Shown one piece after another: positions 49,801 to 61,257 of a DNA stretch of 64,000 bases. The stretch spans positions 2,494,886-2,558,885 of the forward strand of contig LR746267.1 in assembly GCA_902729315.2 (NCBI GenBank), written 5' to 3'. Under the pieces are notes generated by a model. That model had not been told where the DNA came from. It did no database searches and saw only the letters and a list, made by a program, of their open reading frames with translations. The stretch comes from Spirodela intermedia (lineage: Eukaryota; Streptophyta; Magnoliopsida; Alismatales; Araceae). The stretch's first letter is position 1; every line of letters begins with the position of its first letter. The position numbers and the translations under genes were made by a program.

Positions 49801-52800
49801 CTGCATCCAGTCATACATCCAATTATGTTGGAGCTAGAGCTTTAAAACATCATGTTAATTATAATCAGAATCCTTTGGTCATACCAAAGCTTATCTTCAT
49901 ATTGAAACAAATTATAAAGATTGAAATGAATTTATTTGGAATGTTGTCTTTTGATAGTTAACCATCCTAAAATGTTCTCTGAACAAGTCATGTTACAGAG
50001 GATCGGGAGATAATTGCATGTGCTAGGATAGCTCCCTCATGACTCCTACATGGTCAAAGATGACAAATTTATTTCTTGGACACAGAGATGCTGGATTTGT
50101 TCTTCATATGGTTAAGTCCATCATTGGATTACCCATTAACGCAAGGATGTGATGTTCTTTTGTGATGAGCAGCATATTATGAAAGATTTTAATGAACCAA
50201 TGCTGAAACTATGACAGCTGCAAGTTTGCGTTTCTTTGTGTTTCAGAGTAGGAATGCATGTTATCTATATCCTATGTAATTTTTATTAATAAATGAGTAT
50301 TGATGGTGTGCCTACTTGTTCAAATTCTCCCCATCATTTAACCTTTTTAACTTTAAATTTATGTCAGGATTTTCAGAAGGATATTGTTCGAGCTGCTGAC
50401 GGATATATAGGACTGGGCTTGAGACACATTGAAGTAGGTGTGTTTTATTTTTCAACTGTTTGTAGCTTCCATATTATGTTCGTTATTAACATTTCTAATT
50501 TGATTATGAACTCTTCTTGGTCATATAAACTGAAAAGTTTACCATCTTACCTAATTACAATCTGTTGCTCCGTAGGAATGAAGTTTTCTGAGGACTGTTG
50601 CAAATATGGAAGTGAACATGTTGATAATGGTGATCTAGCTAAAGCAGCTTCATTATATGGCAGCACACTGTCACATTTGGAAAAGGAATATGAAGAGTTC
50701 AACAGGATCTTATCGTCTCAGGTCTGCCTTATCTTTTTCACTGCAAGTTTATGTCAAAAGCAGAGTTGCACTGAAACCTATCAGTGTATTTATATTTACT
50801 TACCATCATGTGGTGAAAGGCCCTACAGCCTTAGTCTCTTCCCTCCCCTTCAGTGCTTGCTCATATGGCATCACTATGAGTTTTCTGTCCATGATGTTAG
50901 CATTATTGTATTTGATGCAAATTGCTCTGATTTCCTCCACAATTTTTTCTTAGATTACAGAGCCATTAAAACAAATGATAATGGGTACCCCGCTGGAAGA
51001 TGCTCGTCATCTGGCTCAACGTTACAGTCGAATGAGACATGAAGCAGAACTCCAGGTAAAGAAACGTCTGGTTAGGAAATGGGTGCTTATGATTGCTGCC
51101 CGTCTGACTTCTACTGATTTTTTTTCTCAGAACTTCGGATTTTCTGTTCCTTGTATAATTTACTCAGAGATGTTTAACAGGTTGCTGAATTATCTAGAAG
51201 GCAATTACGAGTAAGGGAAGCCCCCATTCCTGAGAACACTTCCAAACTTCAATTATCTGAAGCGAAAATGCATGAACATAAAGCAAATATGGCAGTTCTT
51301 GGGAAGGAGGCTGCAGCTGCATTGGCTGCTGTGGAATCACAGCAGCAAAGGCTAACTCTTCAGCGCCTAGTGGCATTGGTAGAAGTTAATGTGGATAAAT
51401 AATTATCTAGCCACTGTTGTTATTTTTTCCCCTTCTTAATCTATTTATATATGCTGCAGATTGAAGCAGAAAAATCATTCCATTTAAGATTAGCAGCCAT
51501 ATTAGATGGAGTAGAAGCGGAGGTAGTTTTCTCTCCATATTTGTATTTCTCCATAGTGATTGTAAACTTTCTGTGCCTGATACATGTAATGTGCGTACAG
51601 GTTATATCTGAGAAACAACGGAAAGATTCTGCCCTTCCTATATCTCCTAATACATTTCGAAGCTGTGTGAATGAAGCCTTGTTCTTTCTCGCAGAGGTGA
51701 CTTCCTTTTCTCTGAAGATTAAAATCGAGTTCCCCGTTTCAAATAAGAAAACATTAAAATGGAGTTCTCCAATCGTTGTTCCAAACTTGGTTTTATCTAT
51801 TTCAACCCAGTGTAAAATATGGATCTTACTTCGAATTCGTGATTGCAGGCAATGCATCCATTTGAAGCTACAGCAACGAATGAGCTTGATTTGAATGTCG
51901 GAGATTATGTTGTTGTTCGTCAGGTCTGTCCATTTTCTTGAATTCAAGTTTATGTTTCTTAGAAGACATGAAAGGCAATTGCATTACTGTACTTGAGTAC
52001 ATTTAATTGTGCTTAATAAGTGCGTTCATAAGTAGAGCGTTATATTGTAGTTTTCTAATCTCTTTTACTTTCCTTAAATTAAACTGTATGCATGCTAGTC
52101 TGAAAAACGAACAGCAAATATCCTCGAGATGGTACAGAAATTTTTAACTTTCCAACTGACCCCAATTTAGGAAACTAACTTTCTAGATGAGGCTGCTGAT
52201 ATTTTGTTTTGCCTTACGTCACTAATTAGTGTCCTGATCATCATTTAGTTAGAATAGCTGTAAAGTAGGATCATCAAATTATGACCTGCTTGAATATCCA
52301 GCAGGATTGATTGGGGAGATGATTGGATAATCCAGGGCGAGCTAATTAAAATTGTGAAAATAAAGGAAGAACATTTCCTTATTGCTATTTCACCCTATTC
52401 AAACCATCATCTCGATTCCTGATTTAAATTAGCGTAACACTATTTTTACTACCTAAGCAAACTATCATTAATCTCAAAAGAAAGAAGGGAGACTATTAAT
52501 TGAAAAGGCTACAATTTGTCCTCAAGTAATTAAGGTTGAATGACTCCTCATCCGCAAACCAATCGTTCATATTAATTCTGGTTACGAATGAATAGAATGG
52601 AAAATATCAGCATTTTTATCACTCATCATAAGATAAGACCAGCTAATTAGAAACCTCTTCTTTTCGCCTAATATTACCAAGTACAAACAAATTGAAAGAT
52701 TAAAAGTTGGAGATGCGACTTTCTGAAATTGACAAATGTTATCAGGAGTTAAATATTTCTCCAAAAACATTCTCGTTTTTCTTCTGAAGTAACTTGGAAT

Positions 52801-54242
52801 ATTCTATATGTTGTTCTCCTGGCTCACCAGTTTCATACCAGAAGCTGTCTCTAGGGTATGTCTTTAGCTTTCTAGCCTAAGGATATCATATCATCCTGAT
52901 AGAAACGCTTGAGAAAGAAGAAACAAAAGAAAGTGAAATATTCTCAAAATAAGACATTATCATCACTGTAGGTTTTATCTTCAAAACTTTCTCATACTTA
53001 TTTACAACGAGTAAGAGAACCCTCATTTTTCTAAAAATCTTTCCCACCAGTTTCACTTATGTCTCCATTCCAAGGATGCTTGTCTCCGTGTTTTATTTTA
53101 TGACCCTGATGCCCATGGCTGCCATTCACACACCTCAAATCAATCCTTGAAGCTTTGTCGATCAAATACGCTATCAGGGTGGAGATAAGCGCCTGCCTAT
53201 CTCAAATCAGGTAATGAAACCAGCTGTCATATGATTCATCCAATACTTGGCATATCTTGTAGCGGTAACATGTCTGGCAAACATGGGTAACAAGCAAGGC
53301 CCACATTAAGAAGGCATGCTTAATGAAAGATGTATCTACCATCACATTAAGAAGATGCATCTCCACAAAACGCAGTGTGTGGTTCTGGATTCTATTATCA
53401 CTCTTGGACGCCTTAAGATAAAATATCAGGCCAACAGGTGACCTTGTCCGTTTTGAAGGAGTATCTTGTATCTTGTATCATGTATAAAAAATTTCTTTGA
53501 AGGCATGCTGTTAGGCAAGGAGCCTCTAAACAGTACTCACTCTTCGCTTCCTGTGAAGGTGGTGTCTAGTTGATGTCAGTCAACATCATGTTATGCCGAG
53601 AAGCGTATGAAGAGAGTACTCAGTCTTGCTTGCTGCTTGTGGGGCAATTTATATAATGTTAGGAGGACCCTTCTAAGAATACTCCTGTCTAACAAAGAAT
53701 TGCGAAGATGATCTCCAATTCACAACACCCATCATTTTGAATGCATGGTCTTGTTTCTAGTATGATTGAAAGTACAACCTTGCGTACATAATTATTTTTT
53801 TTTTATCAATGTTGATAGTTTACTGGCTACGGCTGACTGATAGTGAAGCATGTAATCATTGACCTGCTATGGCTGGACTTGAGATATTCTAGTTATAGAA
53901 TAGAAATGGAACTTAAACAAGTCGAAAACTAGTTCTCAGAGACTCTCAAGCAAAACAGTTCTAGAATTTGTTTCTTTCTTCATTTTTGGTACTAATAGAA
54001 ATATAATTTGACAGAATCATACGCGTCTGTCAATATCATTGAAGAATTGTCATGTGATTCCTTTGACTTATTCACATCCTTGTGGGATAGTCACTTATGT
54101 TTAGTTCTTTCAACATACTCAGGTGACTCCAACTGGGTGGGCGGAAGGAGAATGCAGAGGCCGCGCCGGGTGGTTCCCGGTGGCCTATGTTGAGAGACGA
54201 CTCAGCACGCCCATCAGTAAAGCAGTGGAAGAAGCGTATTAG
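46828..54242 (+). CDS. SH3P3: SH3 domain-containing protein of the SH3P family (SH3P3-like), ten exons
   Basis: The exons are 46828-46887, 48651-48773, 50368-50437, 50576-50721, 50954-51055, 51181-51378, 51460-51522, 51601-51696, 51849-51923 and 54123-54242. All have GT-AG borders and join in frame to 350 codons plus TAG, the length I recall for Arabidopsis SH3P3. Residues 1 to about 255 form the BAR-like coiled-coil region (MDALRKQASKLREQVAKQQQ, EDARHLAQRYSRMRHEAELQ, EAPIPENTSKLQLSEAKM). Residues about 286-340 form the C-terminal SH3 domain, with ELDLNVGDYVVVRQ and GWAEGECRGRAGWFPVAYVE. The family binds phosphoinositides and acts in clathrin-linked membrane traffic, cell-plate formation and autophagosome formation; the role here is inferred. 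Introns 1, 2 and 9 are long (1.8, 1.6 and 2.2 kb). I saw no transposon domain in them. Confidence 0.95.
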
Positions 54243-54852
54243 TCTTGCCAAGACATGTCCTCTACTTCTGGGCCATGAAAACATGAGACTTGTCGTGATT
54301 AAAATGCTCTCAGATTGATTGATCTACCTTGGACAAATCTACTAGGCCTCGGGTTGACCTCCATCCCGCTTCCAGTCATGTGGGAGTTGCACGAATTCAT
54401 GTAGCCGTCGTGGTCTATTATTGCCTTATATATCATGCATCAGGTACCGTTCTGCTTGTGCTTCCAGTTCATTTGGAGGAAAGCTTTCTCCATGTTTTCC
54501 AGTCACTTCATCTCGATTGCTCTCCTCTGAATTTGACCTAAAATGTCATCGATATCCACTTCTATTGGGTCATCATCACAGTGAAGCCTGATTTCTTCCG
54601 CACTTACCGTTGACTAATTGGTAGCATGTATGGATGAAAGTTTGTCTTCTTCCACAGATAGTAATCTGTGCTTTTCTCAGATGTAATGTGCTTTCTATTT
54701 ACCAGGTGGCGCTATTTTTGATTAAATAAATTGAGGAAAATTATTATTTCACGAGAATAGAAGAAAATTGAAGAAAATTATAATTATAATTCACAAGGAA
54801 AATTGAGGACTACTATCACCCATTTTTGATTAACAACTGCTTACTGTTTCAG
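54243..54852. other. 3' flank of SH3P3
   Basis: This probably contains the 3' UTR, which may end near 54690-54750 where the sequence turns AT-rich. No other gene was recognised. Confidence 0.45.
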
Positions 54853-55013
54853 CAAGCCAGACTTTGACTCTTGGTAAAGGGCAGCCCAAATTTGTCCATG
54901 CAGGCCCACGAGGAGATGGCCAGGGCGTTGACTTAGCTCCTTCTGCAAGTGGTTCGGTCAATGGTTTGACTAGCCGTTTCGGAGAGGAGAAGAAGATGGA
55001 AAAGTTGCACTAA
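54853..55013 (+). other. Orphan exon-like open frame
   Basis: A good acceptor (TTACTGTTTCAG) precedes an open frame of 52 sense codons, read from AGC at 54855 and ending in TAA at 55011-55013. The frame contains TLTLGKGQPKFVHAGPRGDG and SGSVNGLTSRFGEEKKMEKL. It is GC-richer than its AT-rich upstream flank and looks like a terminal coding exon. No upstream exon of a matching gene is visible, and SH3P3 already has a normal stop. It may be a captured gene fragment, an alternative last exon or chance. I do not recognise the family. Confidence 0.3.
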
Positions 55014-55069
55014 CCACTAACAAAGGAAGGTATATTTTTCCTCGACTTCAATTCTCGACCTATTGTTTT

Positions 55070-55230
55070 GGCCCAACAAATCTCGGGCCTGGGCCCAGGT
55101 TTTACTTTATTTGCTTCGAATGACCCGGACCGGTGAGGCTCCAAGCAATCCCCGGCTTGCTATCCAATGCATCTTTTTAAGGCCCAGGCCCAAAAAGGGC
55201 CCAGAAGAAGCCCGGAACACCGGCCCAGGA
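55070..55230. promoter_or_regulatory. Cluster of GGCCCA (site II-like) motifs
   Basis: At least six GGCCCA/TGGGCC words occur within 160 bases: near 55070, 55090, 55181, 55187, 55197 and 55222. A further TGGGCC lies at about 55346. Such words are known TCP-factor targets in promoters of growth-related plant genes. Here the cluster lies between two convergent genes, where a promoter is not expected. Confidence 0.45.
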
Positions 55231-55400
55231 ACCGAAATCATTAGATGATTAATAATAAAATAAAATAGGTTATAAAAAATATAATAAATACCAGAGGAGG
55301 CACGTTGTTACCATCGCATTAATTTTTAGACAATTATGTGAGCTTTGGGCCCCACATGACTGGGAAATGGTCGTAGTCTAATCTGTTTCTTAACTTTTAA

Positions 55401-57030
55401 TTATCCGCAGCTCAGCCAAGCGAGCTGCTCTACCACCCTGTAGATGTGGACCCTGACCTCGAGCGGCCTGAAGAGCTCGAAGACCAGGACGTCGTCGCTC
55501 TCGAGGATGTGGGCGCGGGCGAACTTCCCCCAGCCACCGCTGAATCCGCCACGGCTTTCGTAGTGAACGTACGCGACATTCCACGTCGCCTCCTTGGAGG
55601 GGCCCTGAAGCTACATCGTCCTGTTAGCCCTCGGGAGATGGTCCGTCAGCGAGCTTGGGAGGCCCTGCACGCACCCAACCGAAGAAGAGCCCGCCATTGA
55701 GCATCTGGCAAGAACTCGTGGAGGAGAAGTCTTGCGGAGAATTCAAAGACTCGGATGACACAATGCCTATATCGCACGCATGATACTTCTTATGGCGAAA
55801 GAACCCCGCCCAAGCTAATTCAATCTTCCATGAAAGGGATGATGATTCACAAGATGAAATCAGACTGAAAACACCCAAGAACCTGATCATCAGAAGGGAA
55901 GAAAACAAGAAGAATGGTCAGTTGCAGGGAAAGAGAATTCACCATGTAGTAGCCATGATATACATTGGAATCCCGCATCACAGAGATGCCAAAGGGATGC
56001 TTCGACCGGAAAGACAAGGCCAATTCTAGGGGTCTTGCCTTCTCCTCTTCGGCTATCCTCCTCCTCCTACGTGGGATTACAGACCCCAGGCGCGACTTGA
56101 TCCTCACTGGGAACGTCAAACGGTCAGATTATTTAGATCTGAAAAATCCTTACAAAGGATATGAAAGCCCACTCCTTACCTTCGAGATGGAGCTCATCAT
56201 CATCGTCCATGCTGGAGCTGCCCGGACTGGCCGGATGCTCACAGGTGGATCGCTTCTTCGCGCTCCTACCCTTCTCATCTGTTGATCGCTCACAGGTGCT
56301 GCTCTCCTTCCGACCAATCTTTCTCAGCCTCGAGCCTCTGGCACGTGGATTGCTTGCGTCTGCAGGTAATCCAAATTGCACATTAAGCGCAGATCGGGCA
56401 GCTGCGACCTTGAGAGAATTGCATTCCGTTCTAGGGCAGAAATTGCTGTGGTCAGAGAGCAAGCGGCAACGGACCTTCGTCACTCTGGGGCTCTTCCTTC
56501 ACCACGTAGGCGACTACTTCCTTCCCTGAGCGGCGCCGCCTCTTGTGAGACTCCCCAATAATTACCACTTCGGGGAATGGCGTCACGTGGAAGGCCTCCT
56601 TCTCGCAGCCCGTCGGATCGAAGACCACAACGATGAAATGCGGGCCGCCGCCATATTTGAAGACCAGGAAATCGCCGGTCTTGAGGTCGTGGTCGGAGAC
56701 GAACTCCTCCCAGCCATTCTGGAAAAAAACGCCGCCGCCTTCCTCCCTGACCAAGTCTACGCTCCATGAGCTCCCGCGGGGCCGTCTCAGACAGATGCGG
56801 CGATTTATGTTGGGCTCAATGTGCTTGCAGAAGTCAGGAGGGATCGCCTACGAGTTGCAAAGATGGGATAATCATCAAGAGATCAACAACCTGCGAAACT
56901 GGGTCTCTTCGCATCTGGGAGGAGGGGTGGGGGAGAGAGGACGTACCAGTCGCTTGGAGCTGCAGTCGGAGATGAAGACCTTGAAGAAGTGGGGCCGCCT
57001 CTCTTTTGCGGCAGCACTCGGGCGTGCCAT
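55401..57030 (-). CDS. Two-B3-domain transcription factor gene (REM type), five exons, with an in-frame stop
   Basis: Minus-strand exons are 57030-56947, 56847-56475, 56359-56180, 56106-55943 and 55664 onward, all GT-AG and in frame. The first B3 domain (about residues 14-112) contains HFFKVFISDCSSKRLAIPPD and GWEEFVSDHDLKTGDFLVF. A basic, Ser/Glu-rich linker follows (KRRRRSGKEVV, MDDDDELH). The second B3 domain starts in exon 4 (LELALSFRSKHPFG) and continues in exon 5 (GLPSSLTDHLPR). A TAG at 55613-55611 then ends the protein at 284 residues. The same frame stays open for 69 more codons with the rest of a good B3 domain (TWNVAYVHYESRGGFSGGW, VLVFELF) to a TAA at 55403-55401, giving 353 sense codons in all. 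B3 domains bind DNA in the nucleus. The gene is either recently disabled in its second domain or the TAG is a sequencing error. It is divergent from the MBD gene. Confidence 0.85.
55611..55613 (-). other. Premature TAG inside the second B3 domain
   Basis: On the minus strand the codons read ACG ATG TAG CTT CAG, in frame with both flanking B3 segments. Neighbouring codons keep family residues on both sides, so a single-base change in an otherwise intact frame is the simplest explanation. AAG, CAG or GAG would each be one step away. Confidence 0.85.
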
Positions 57031-57748
57031 CGCTGCCGCGGTGGGAGGCGGAAGAGGAAGGATGAGGGCGAGGGCTGCCTGTGATCAAACGCCCCTTCTC
57101 TGGGATAAACCCTCTTCCCATCTACCCCTTTGCGCTCTTCTAGCAGTGCAGTGACGCCACTGCTGTCTCCCCCCGCTCGTACCTCGATCTTGGGGCTGCG
57201 GATGAGGGACCAGAGGCGCCTCCCATCCTCAGCTGCAGCAGAGAGGTGATGAGGCCCATCATAGTGACGGAAATGACGGCACGGCAGACTGATATCCCGC
57301 CGCCGGCCGCGCATCAGAGGAGGGGCACATAGGGCCAGCATTTTCTTTATATCATCGTTTATCTTCTCTCGGGAATTGGCTTCCCTGTGAACCGTCCGAT
57401 GGCAACTGAACGGGTGTGGTGTTCAAGGCCTACTGATGACCGTTGGCAGACCGACGGCGGGAAGGTTTGACTTGAGGGAGAAGACCCTCTTGAGGATTGT
57501 AGACCGACCCATTAACTTTCGCGGTCCGATGGGAACTGAACGGCACTGGTGTTTATCTGCGCTCTGAAACTATCTGACCGCCAAACCTTCGGCGTCGCGT
57601 ATCTTGGTGGAACTCGTTGGTACCCGCGTTGCTGAGAAAGAAGCTCAGGGGACTGAAAAGGGCGGATGAAGGATACGTTCGTTGAAGATTGGCCGGGATA
57701 ACAGGTAGCTGCTGGGGATCGTCCGAACAGGTGTGGACTCGGGGCTAG
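57031..57748. promoter_or_regulatory. Shared divergent promoter region of the B3 and MBD genes
   Basis: The 718 bases between the two start codons are GC-rich, hold no supported gene, and must contain the promoters and leaders of both. No TATA box stands out. An imperfect 30-bp direct repeat lies inside. A bidirectional promoter is an inference from arrangement only. Confidence 0.55.
57394..57553. repeat. 30-bp direct repeat in the divergent promoter
   Basis: 57394-57423 (GTCCGATGGCAACTGAACGG, then GTGTGGTGTT) and 57524-57553 (GTCCGATGGGAACTGAACGG, then CACTGGTGTT) match at 26 of 30 positions and are spaced 130 bases apart. Each contains AACTG and AACGG words resembling MYB-type sites; that reading is speculative. 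Confidence 0.85.
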
Positions 57749-60700
57749 ATGGACGACGATGGAGTAGCGTCGCCTGAGCTTCCGGAGTGGCTGCCGGACG
57801 GCTGGATCATGAAGCCTGTAAGTCGCAGGGACGGAAGTGTTGAACGGGTAAACCCATAACTTATCGTCTGGGGGAGGTATCCGCAATCTGTCTCCGTCTT
57901 CTTATTCTCTATGCTTCCGTGTCCTTAACTCTGACGAGGAGAGAGCTGTGGCCCTCCCCACAGGAATCTCTAGGTATTTTATTTTTGCGCCTTTCGCTGT
58001 TGGTTTCCAGTTCCGGAAATACGAAGAAATTTAAATAGGGAGGGGAAATGGGGAGAAGCACTGTCTTTGTTCCAATGCTTACACAGCAAGCAGTCGATGG
58101 TATCGCTCTGTCCTGTCCATCTTGAATCCTAGTTGAGTCATACGCTAATCTTGTGACATAGTGTTGAAAACGCGTCTACTTTCATCGAATTCCAAGTGCC
58201 AAGGAACGCCATTTTTTTATCTTCGTGTGGTTCCACCCAACGTTGGATATCACTTGACTTTTCCAGAATCATTCGTTCAAATCCGCATATAATTCTTTAC
58301 TTACACAGGCGAACTCGAAACATCTACATATGGAGAACATGAAACATGGCTGACAAGCGAGAACTATGCACTTGGAAGCTTCTTTTCCAAGAGTAGAAAC
58401 GGCAGATGAGGATGAGGATTGAAGAACTTATCCTTAGTTAGGAGTAACCTATGATCTGATAACAGTCTCATTTCCGATTATACACTTCAGTCCATTTTGC
58501 ACTGTTTACCACACCTAGGGTTTCCGACTGTACACTTGAGTGTTAAGTTTGTACACAAGTGTACACATACTTGAGCCAGTTGTGTAGCAAGATTAATTGA
58601 TAAGTTGGCATCTAACTTCCACTTGCATCACCACTTTTCACCAAACAAAATGCATAGAACATCAAATATGTGGTCAATTTTATCAGTGTATTCCATGAAT
58701 GCCTGATATTTTATTTTTCTTCTTGAATCTTGGAAATAATGATGCTAAATATCATCTCTTTATTTTCAGTCTTATGTGTCTCCAGTGTCCGGACGCACCT
58801 TCAGATCTAGAGATGAGGTTTTGCACTATCTTGACTTTGAAAGTTCTGACGCCGTTGAGGCTGTAAAACCATCTCTGAGGAAGTTAAACGCAGTGTAAGC
58901 CTTTCGTTTCTTGATGCTCTCTCTATTTTATGTTCTCTTTTAGATGAAGTTCATAACTTTAATTTATTATTTATTTATCAATTTAGTAAGCAGTGGGAAA
59001 TCAGATCTCACCAATATGGCTGCCTTCTGGATGGATTTTAGAAATCAAAACCCACAAGAGTGGTGCAAAAGCTGGAACAAAATACAAACTGTTGTGACTT
59101 TATGGTGGTCCACGTGACCCACATTCATTTTATGTTTTTTTGTTATTTTCATGAAACTTATGGCTAAATGTCTTTTTGGCTATTGTTAGTGGTTATGGGT
59201 GTAAACGCAATCACAAGACCTTAGCAAACTTCTTAACAATTTACACAAATTTTATCTGCCCAGCTTTAAGCGCCTCTGTTAAGTTTTAGTCAATTTTTCA
59301 ATACTTAAGGCTGGTAGATTTTTTCTTCTTGAACATGCAGTAATCTCTCTCATTTAGAAATTTTCCTTTGCCAGAATGGATGAATCCTTCTTGATTTTAT
59401 TTTCATTTGGATGTTGAGCTGCCTACTGCATCTATGAACTGCTTGTGTATGGCTCACTCCTTGTTTGTCATTGATTTCAATGACTGCAACGTTTTTGGCT
59501 GCCTTTTTGATTTTCGCAATAACTTTTTTGATCCACCTTCTCATCAAGTTCTCGAGCTTCTGAATCAGATTTTTTCGGACTTCTGTTCCCTATGCTTGAT
59601 CCATACGGTTCTTAAAAAGCATTCAACATTTGATTATCTCTCATTTCTGAAACTTTCACGTTGTCTTACAGCTTTTCTAGCTGCTAATTGTAGAGTTTTA
59701 TTTACCAAATAAGAATAAAATGATGTTGAAGTATCCCATGAATGTATTCATGCTTATTCACATCTTCCTCTGTTTGAATTAGTGGGTGCTTTGTTACTTT
59801 GACTTGACTTCTTTGACGTTCATATCAAAAAAGAAGAAACCGCCTGGTGTCCAGCCTGAAGAGAAACACCTCTGCAAGTCTGCATCAGATCAGAAAAGCA
59901 TCTCTGTTGATTTCAGAGATGATGTATGTCATTTTAGATCTCTTGCATCGATTTTGGTTACAGATTCTCTTATACATTCTTTATCACACTTCCACAGAGA
60001 GATTTTGTTGCCAATCCACAGTAAGATCTTCTGATTTCTTCAGTCTCTGCTTGATTCAGGCCATAGTGGAGACTTCTCCAGACGGACTGCCTTCTAGCTG
60101 TATCAAAGAAGTGAAGTATGGAGGGAATGCGTCGAAGCTTGGAAAAAATCCGGCATTCACTAATTTCACCTTTTCTTGATCACGTCTTTGTCCATCATGT
60201 TCAGGTTTGGCATCTATGGATAGTTTGATTGGCCATTTGTGCTGAGCTCTCTGGTTGCCAAAAATCTGTAGCATTTCTTCAACAGATAGAGCCATGATGC
60301 AAATGCCACTCAACTGGCTACTGCTCAACGGAGCAATCTCTTGCTCCTGCTTCTTGTGGGTTTTGAAATCACAGCTGAGTCATCCTCAAAAACGTTCAGC
60401 CCTTCTGCCATATAACTTTTGACTTACATTGCCATATTTTTCTTTGCTAGGGGCATTCCACCTTGATGACTTCTTTTTGCATGATAATTTCTCTATATAA
60501 CATCACAGTTGGATCTGATTCGGAACAGTTGGAACAAGGGTTATCTCGAATTTATTGAAACTGACGATATCGGCCAAGATGCAGATAAATCCAAGAGGAA
60601 AAAAGTTTCGATTATAACTACTCCGTGGAAAGTGAGCCTACAGTATGTTCATGAATAATAATCCTGTCATTGTTTTAGACACTCTTTTTATCTTTTGGCT

Positions 60701-61257
60701 ATCATCTGGGTCAATCCCGGAGAATCCAATCTGAATAAGTTGAGAAGCTGTTTTTTCCACTCCATACACTTTTTTATACAATCTAAGAGAAAAGAAGAAG
60801 CTTAGAATTCTGTTCACCTATTTTAGCTGCAATTTCATTTATGGGCAAGACCACTCCTTGGATCCTGCACGAGCCATGTCATTTCTCCAGGATTGCACAT
60901 TTTAGCTTCTTTCATCCATCCACATCTGAAACATTTTGGTTTCCTTGGTCATTATCTCCTTACCCTTCCTCTCCTCCAGCCTCCTATTTCAGGAAAGTTG
61001 AATCCAGGGAGCACAGAGAAGCGGTGCCCATTTCAGGAAAAGCACAGAAATCACACAGAAGGACAGAAGAAGAGGATGACGTGGTGATTATGGAGAGCTT
61101 ACCTACCCCACCTTCTGCCGAGGCCACACCTTGTAGTGAAGTCTTGAACCCTGCTCTAGCCAGGTGGACTTCATTTCTCTTTTTAAATAAATTCGTGGGC
61201 AATGGCCCAACTTCTGATCTCAGAAGGTTGGGGATCAAAAAGAAGTCACGAGGATGA
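57749..61257 (+). CDS. Methyl-CpG-binding-domain protein gene, partly eroded (MBD13-like)
   Basis: Exon 1 is 57749-57847 and exon 2 begins at 58770, together giving a complete MBD: LPDGWIMKPVSRRDGSVER joined to SYVSPVSGRTFRSRDEVLHY. Using an earlier GT at 57818 would drop the loop residues, so I prefer 57848. Exon 2 ends at 58892 or 58894; only 58892 keeps the later frame. Further probable exons are about 59834-59923 (starting KKPPGVQPEE), 60509-60642 (LDLIRNSWNKGYLEFIETDD) and 60993-61257 (Glu/Lys-rich, DVVIMESLPTPPS). This gives a protein of about 235 residues with low-complexity basic and acidic stretches. The product should be nuclear and read methylated DNA. The acceptor at about 59834 lacks a pyrimidine tract, so that junction is uncertain. 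The end of the gene abuts a duplication and a retrotransposon. Confidence 0.7.
60061..60179 (+). pseudogene. Decayed second MBD exon inside the MBD gene
   Basis: After an acceptor-like GATTCAG, the frame reads AIVETSPDGLPSSCIKEVKY and GKNPAFTNF, which matches the start of an MBD (DGLPxGWIKEVKxRK, then KDPxYTDP). The invariant GW is changed to SC, the SGYVFRS block is lost, and a TGA follows at 60177-60179. A further faint piece (QKSVAFLQQ) lies near 60265-60290. If this exon were spliced in, it would join in phase with 59923 and end the protein. It suggests the ancestor had several MBDs, as MBD13 does. Confidence 0.6.

Noticed and set aside
55446-55700. 84-codon plus-strand frame over the second B3 domain
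   Set aside because: Antisense shadow; the minus strand carries B3 residues in phase with the spliced upstream exons.
56161-57154. Overlapping plus-strand frames across the B3 gene
   Set aside because: Antisense shadows of spliced minus-strand exons with clear domain content.
59407-59712. 101-codon frame inside the MBD intron
   Set aside because: Hydrophobic, pyrimidine-rich intron sequence without homology or matching splice phase.
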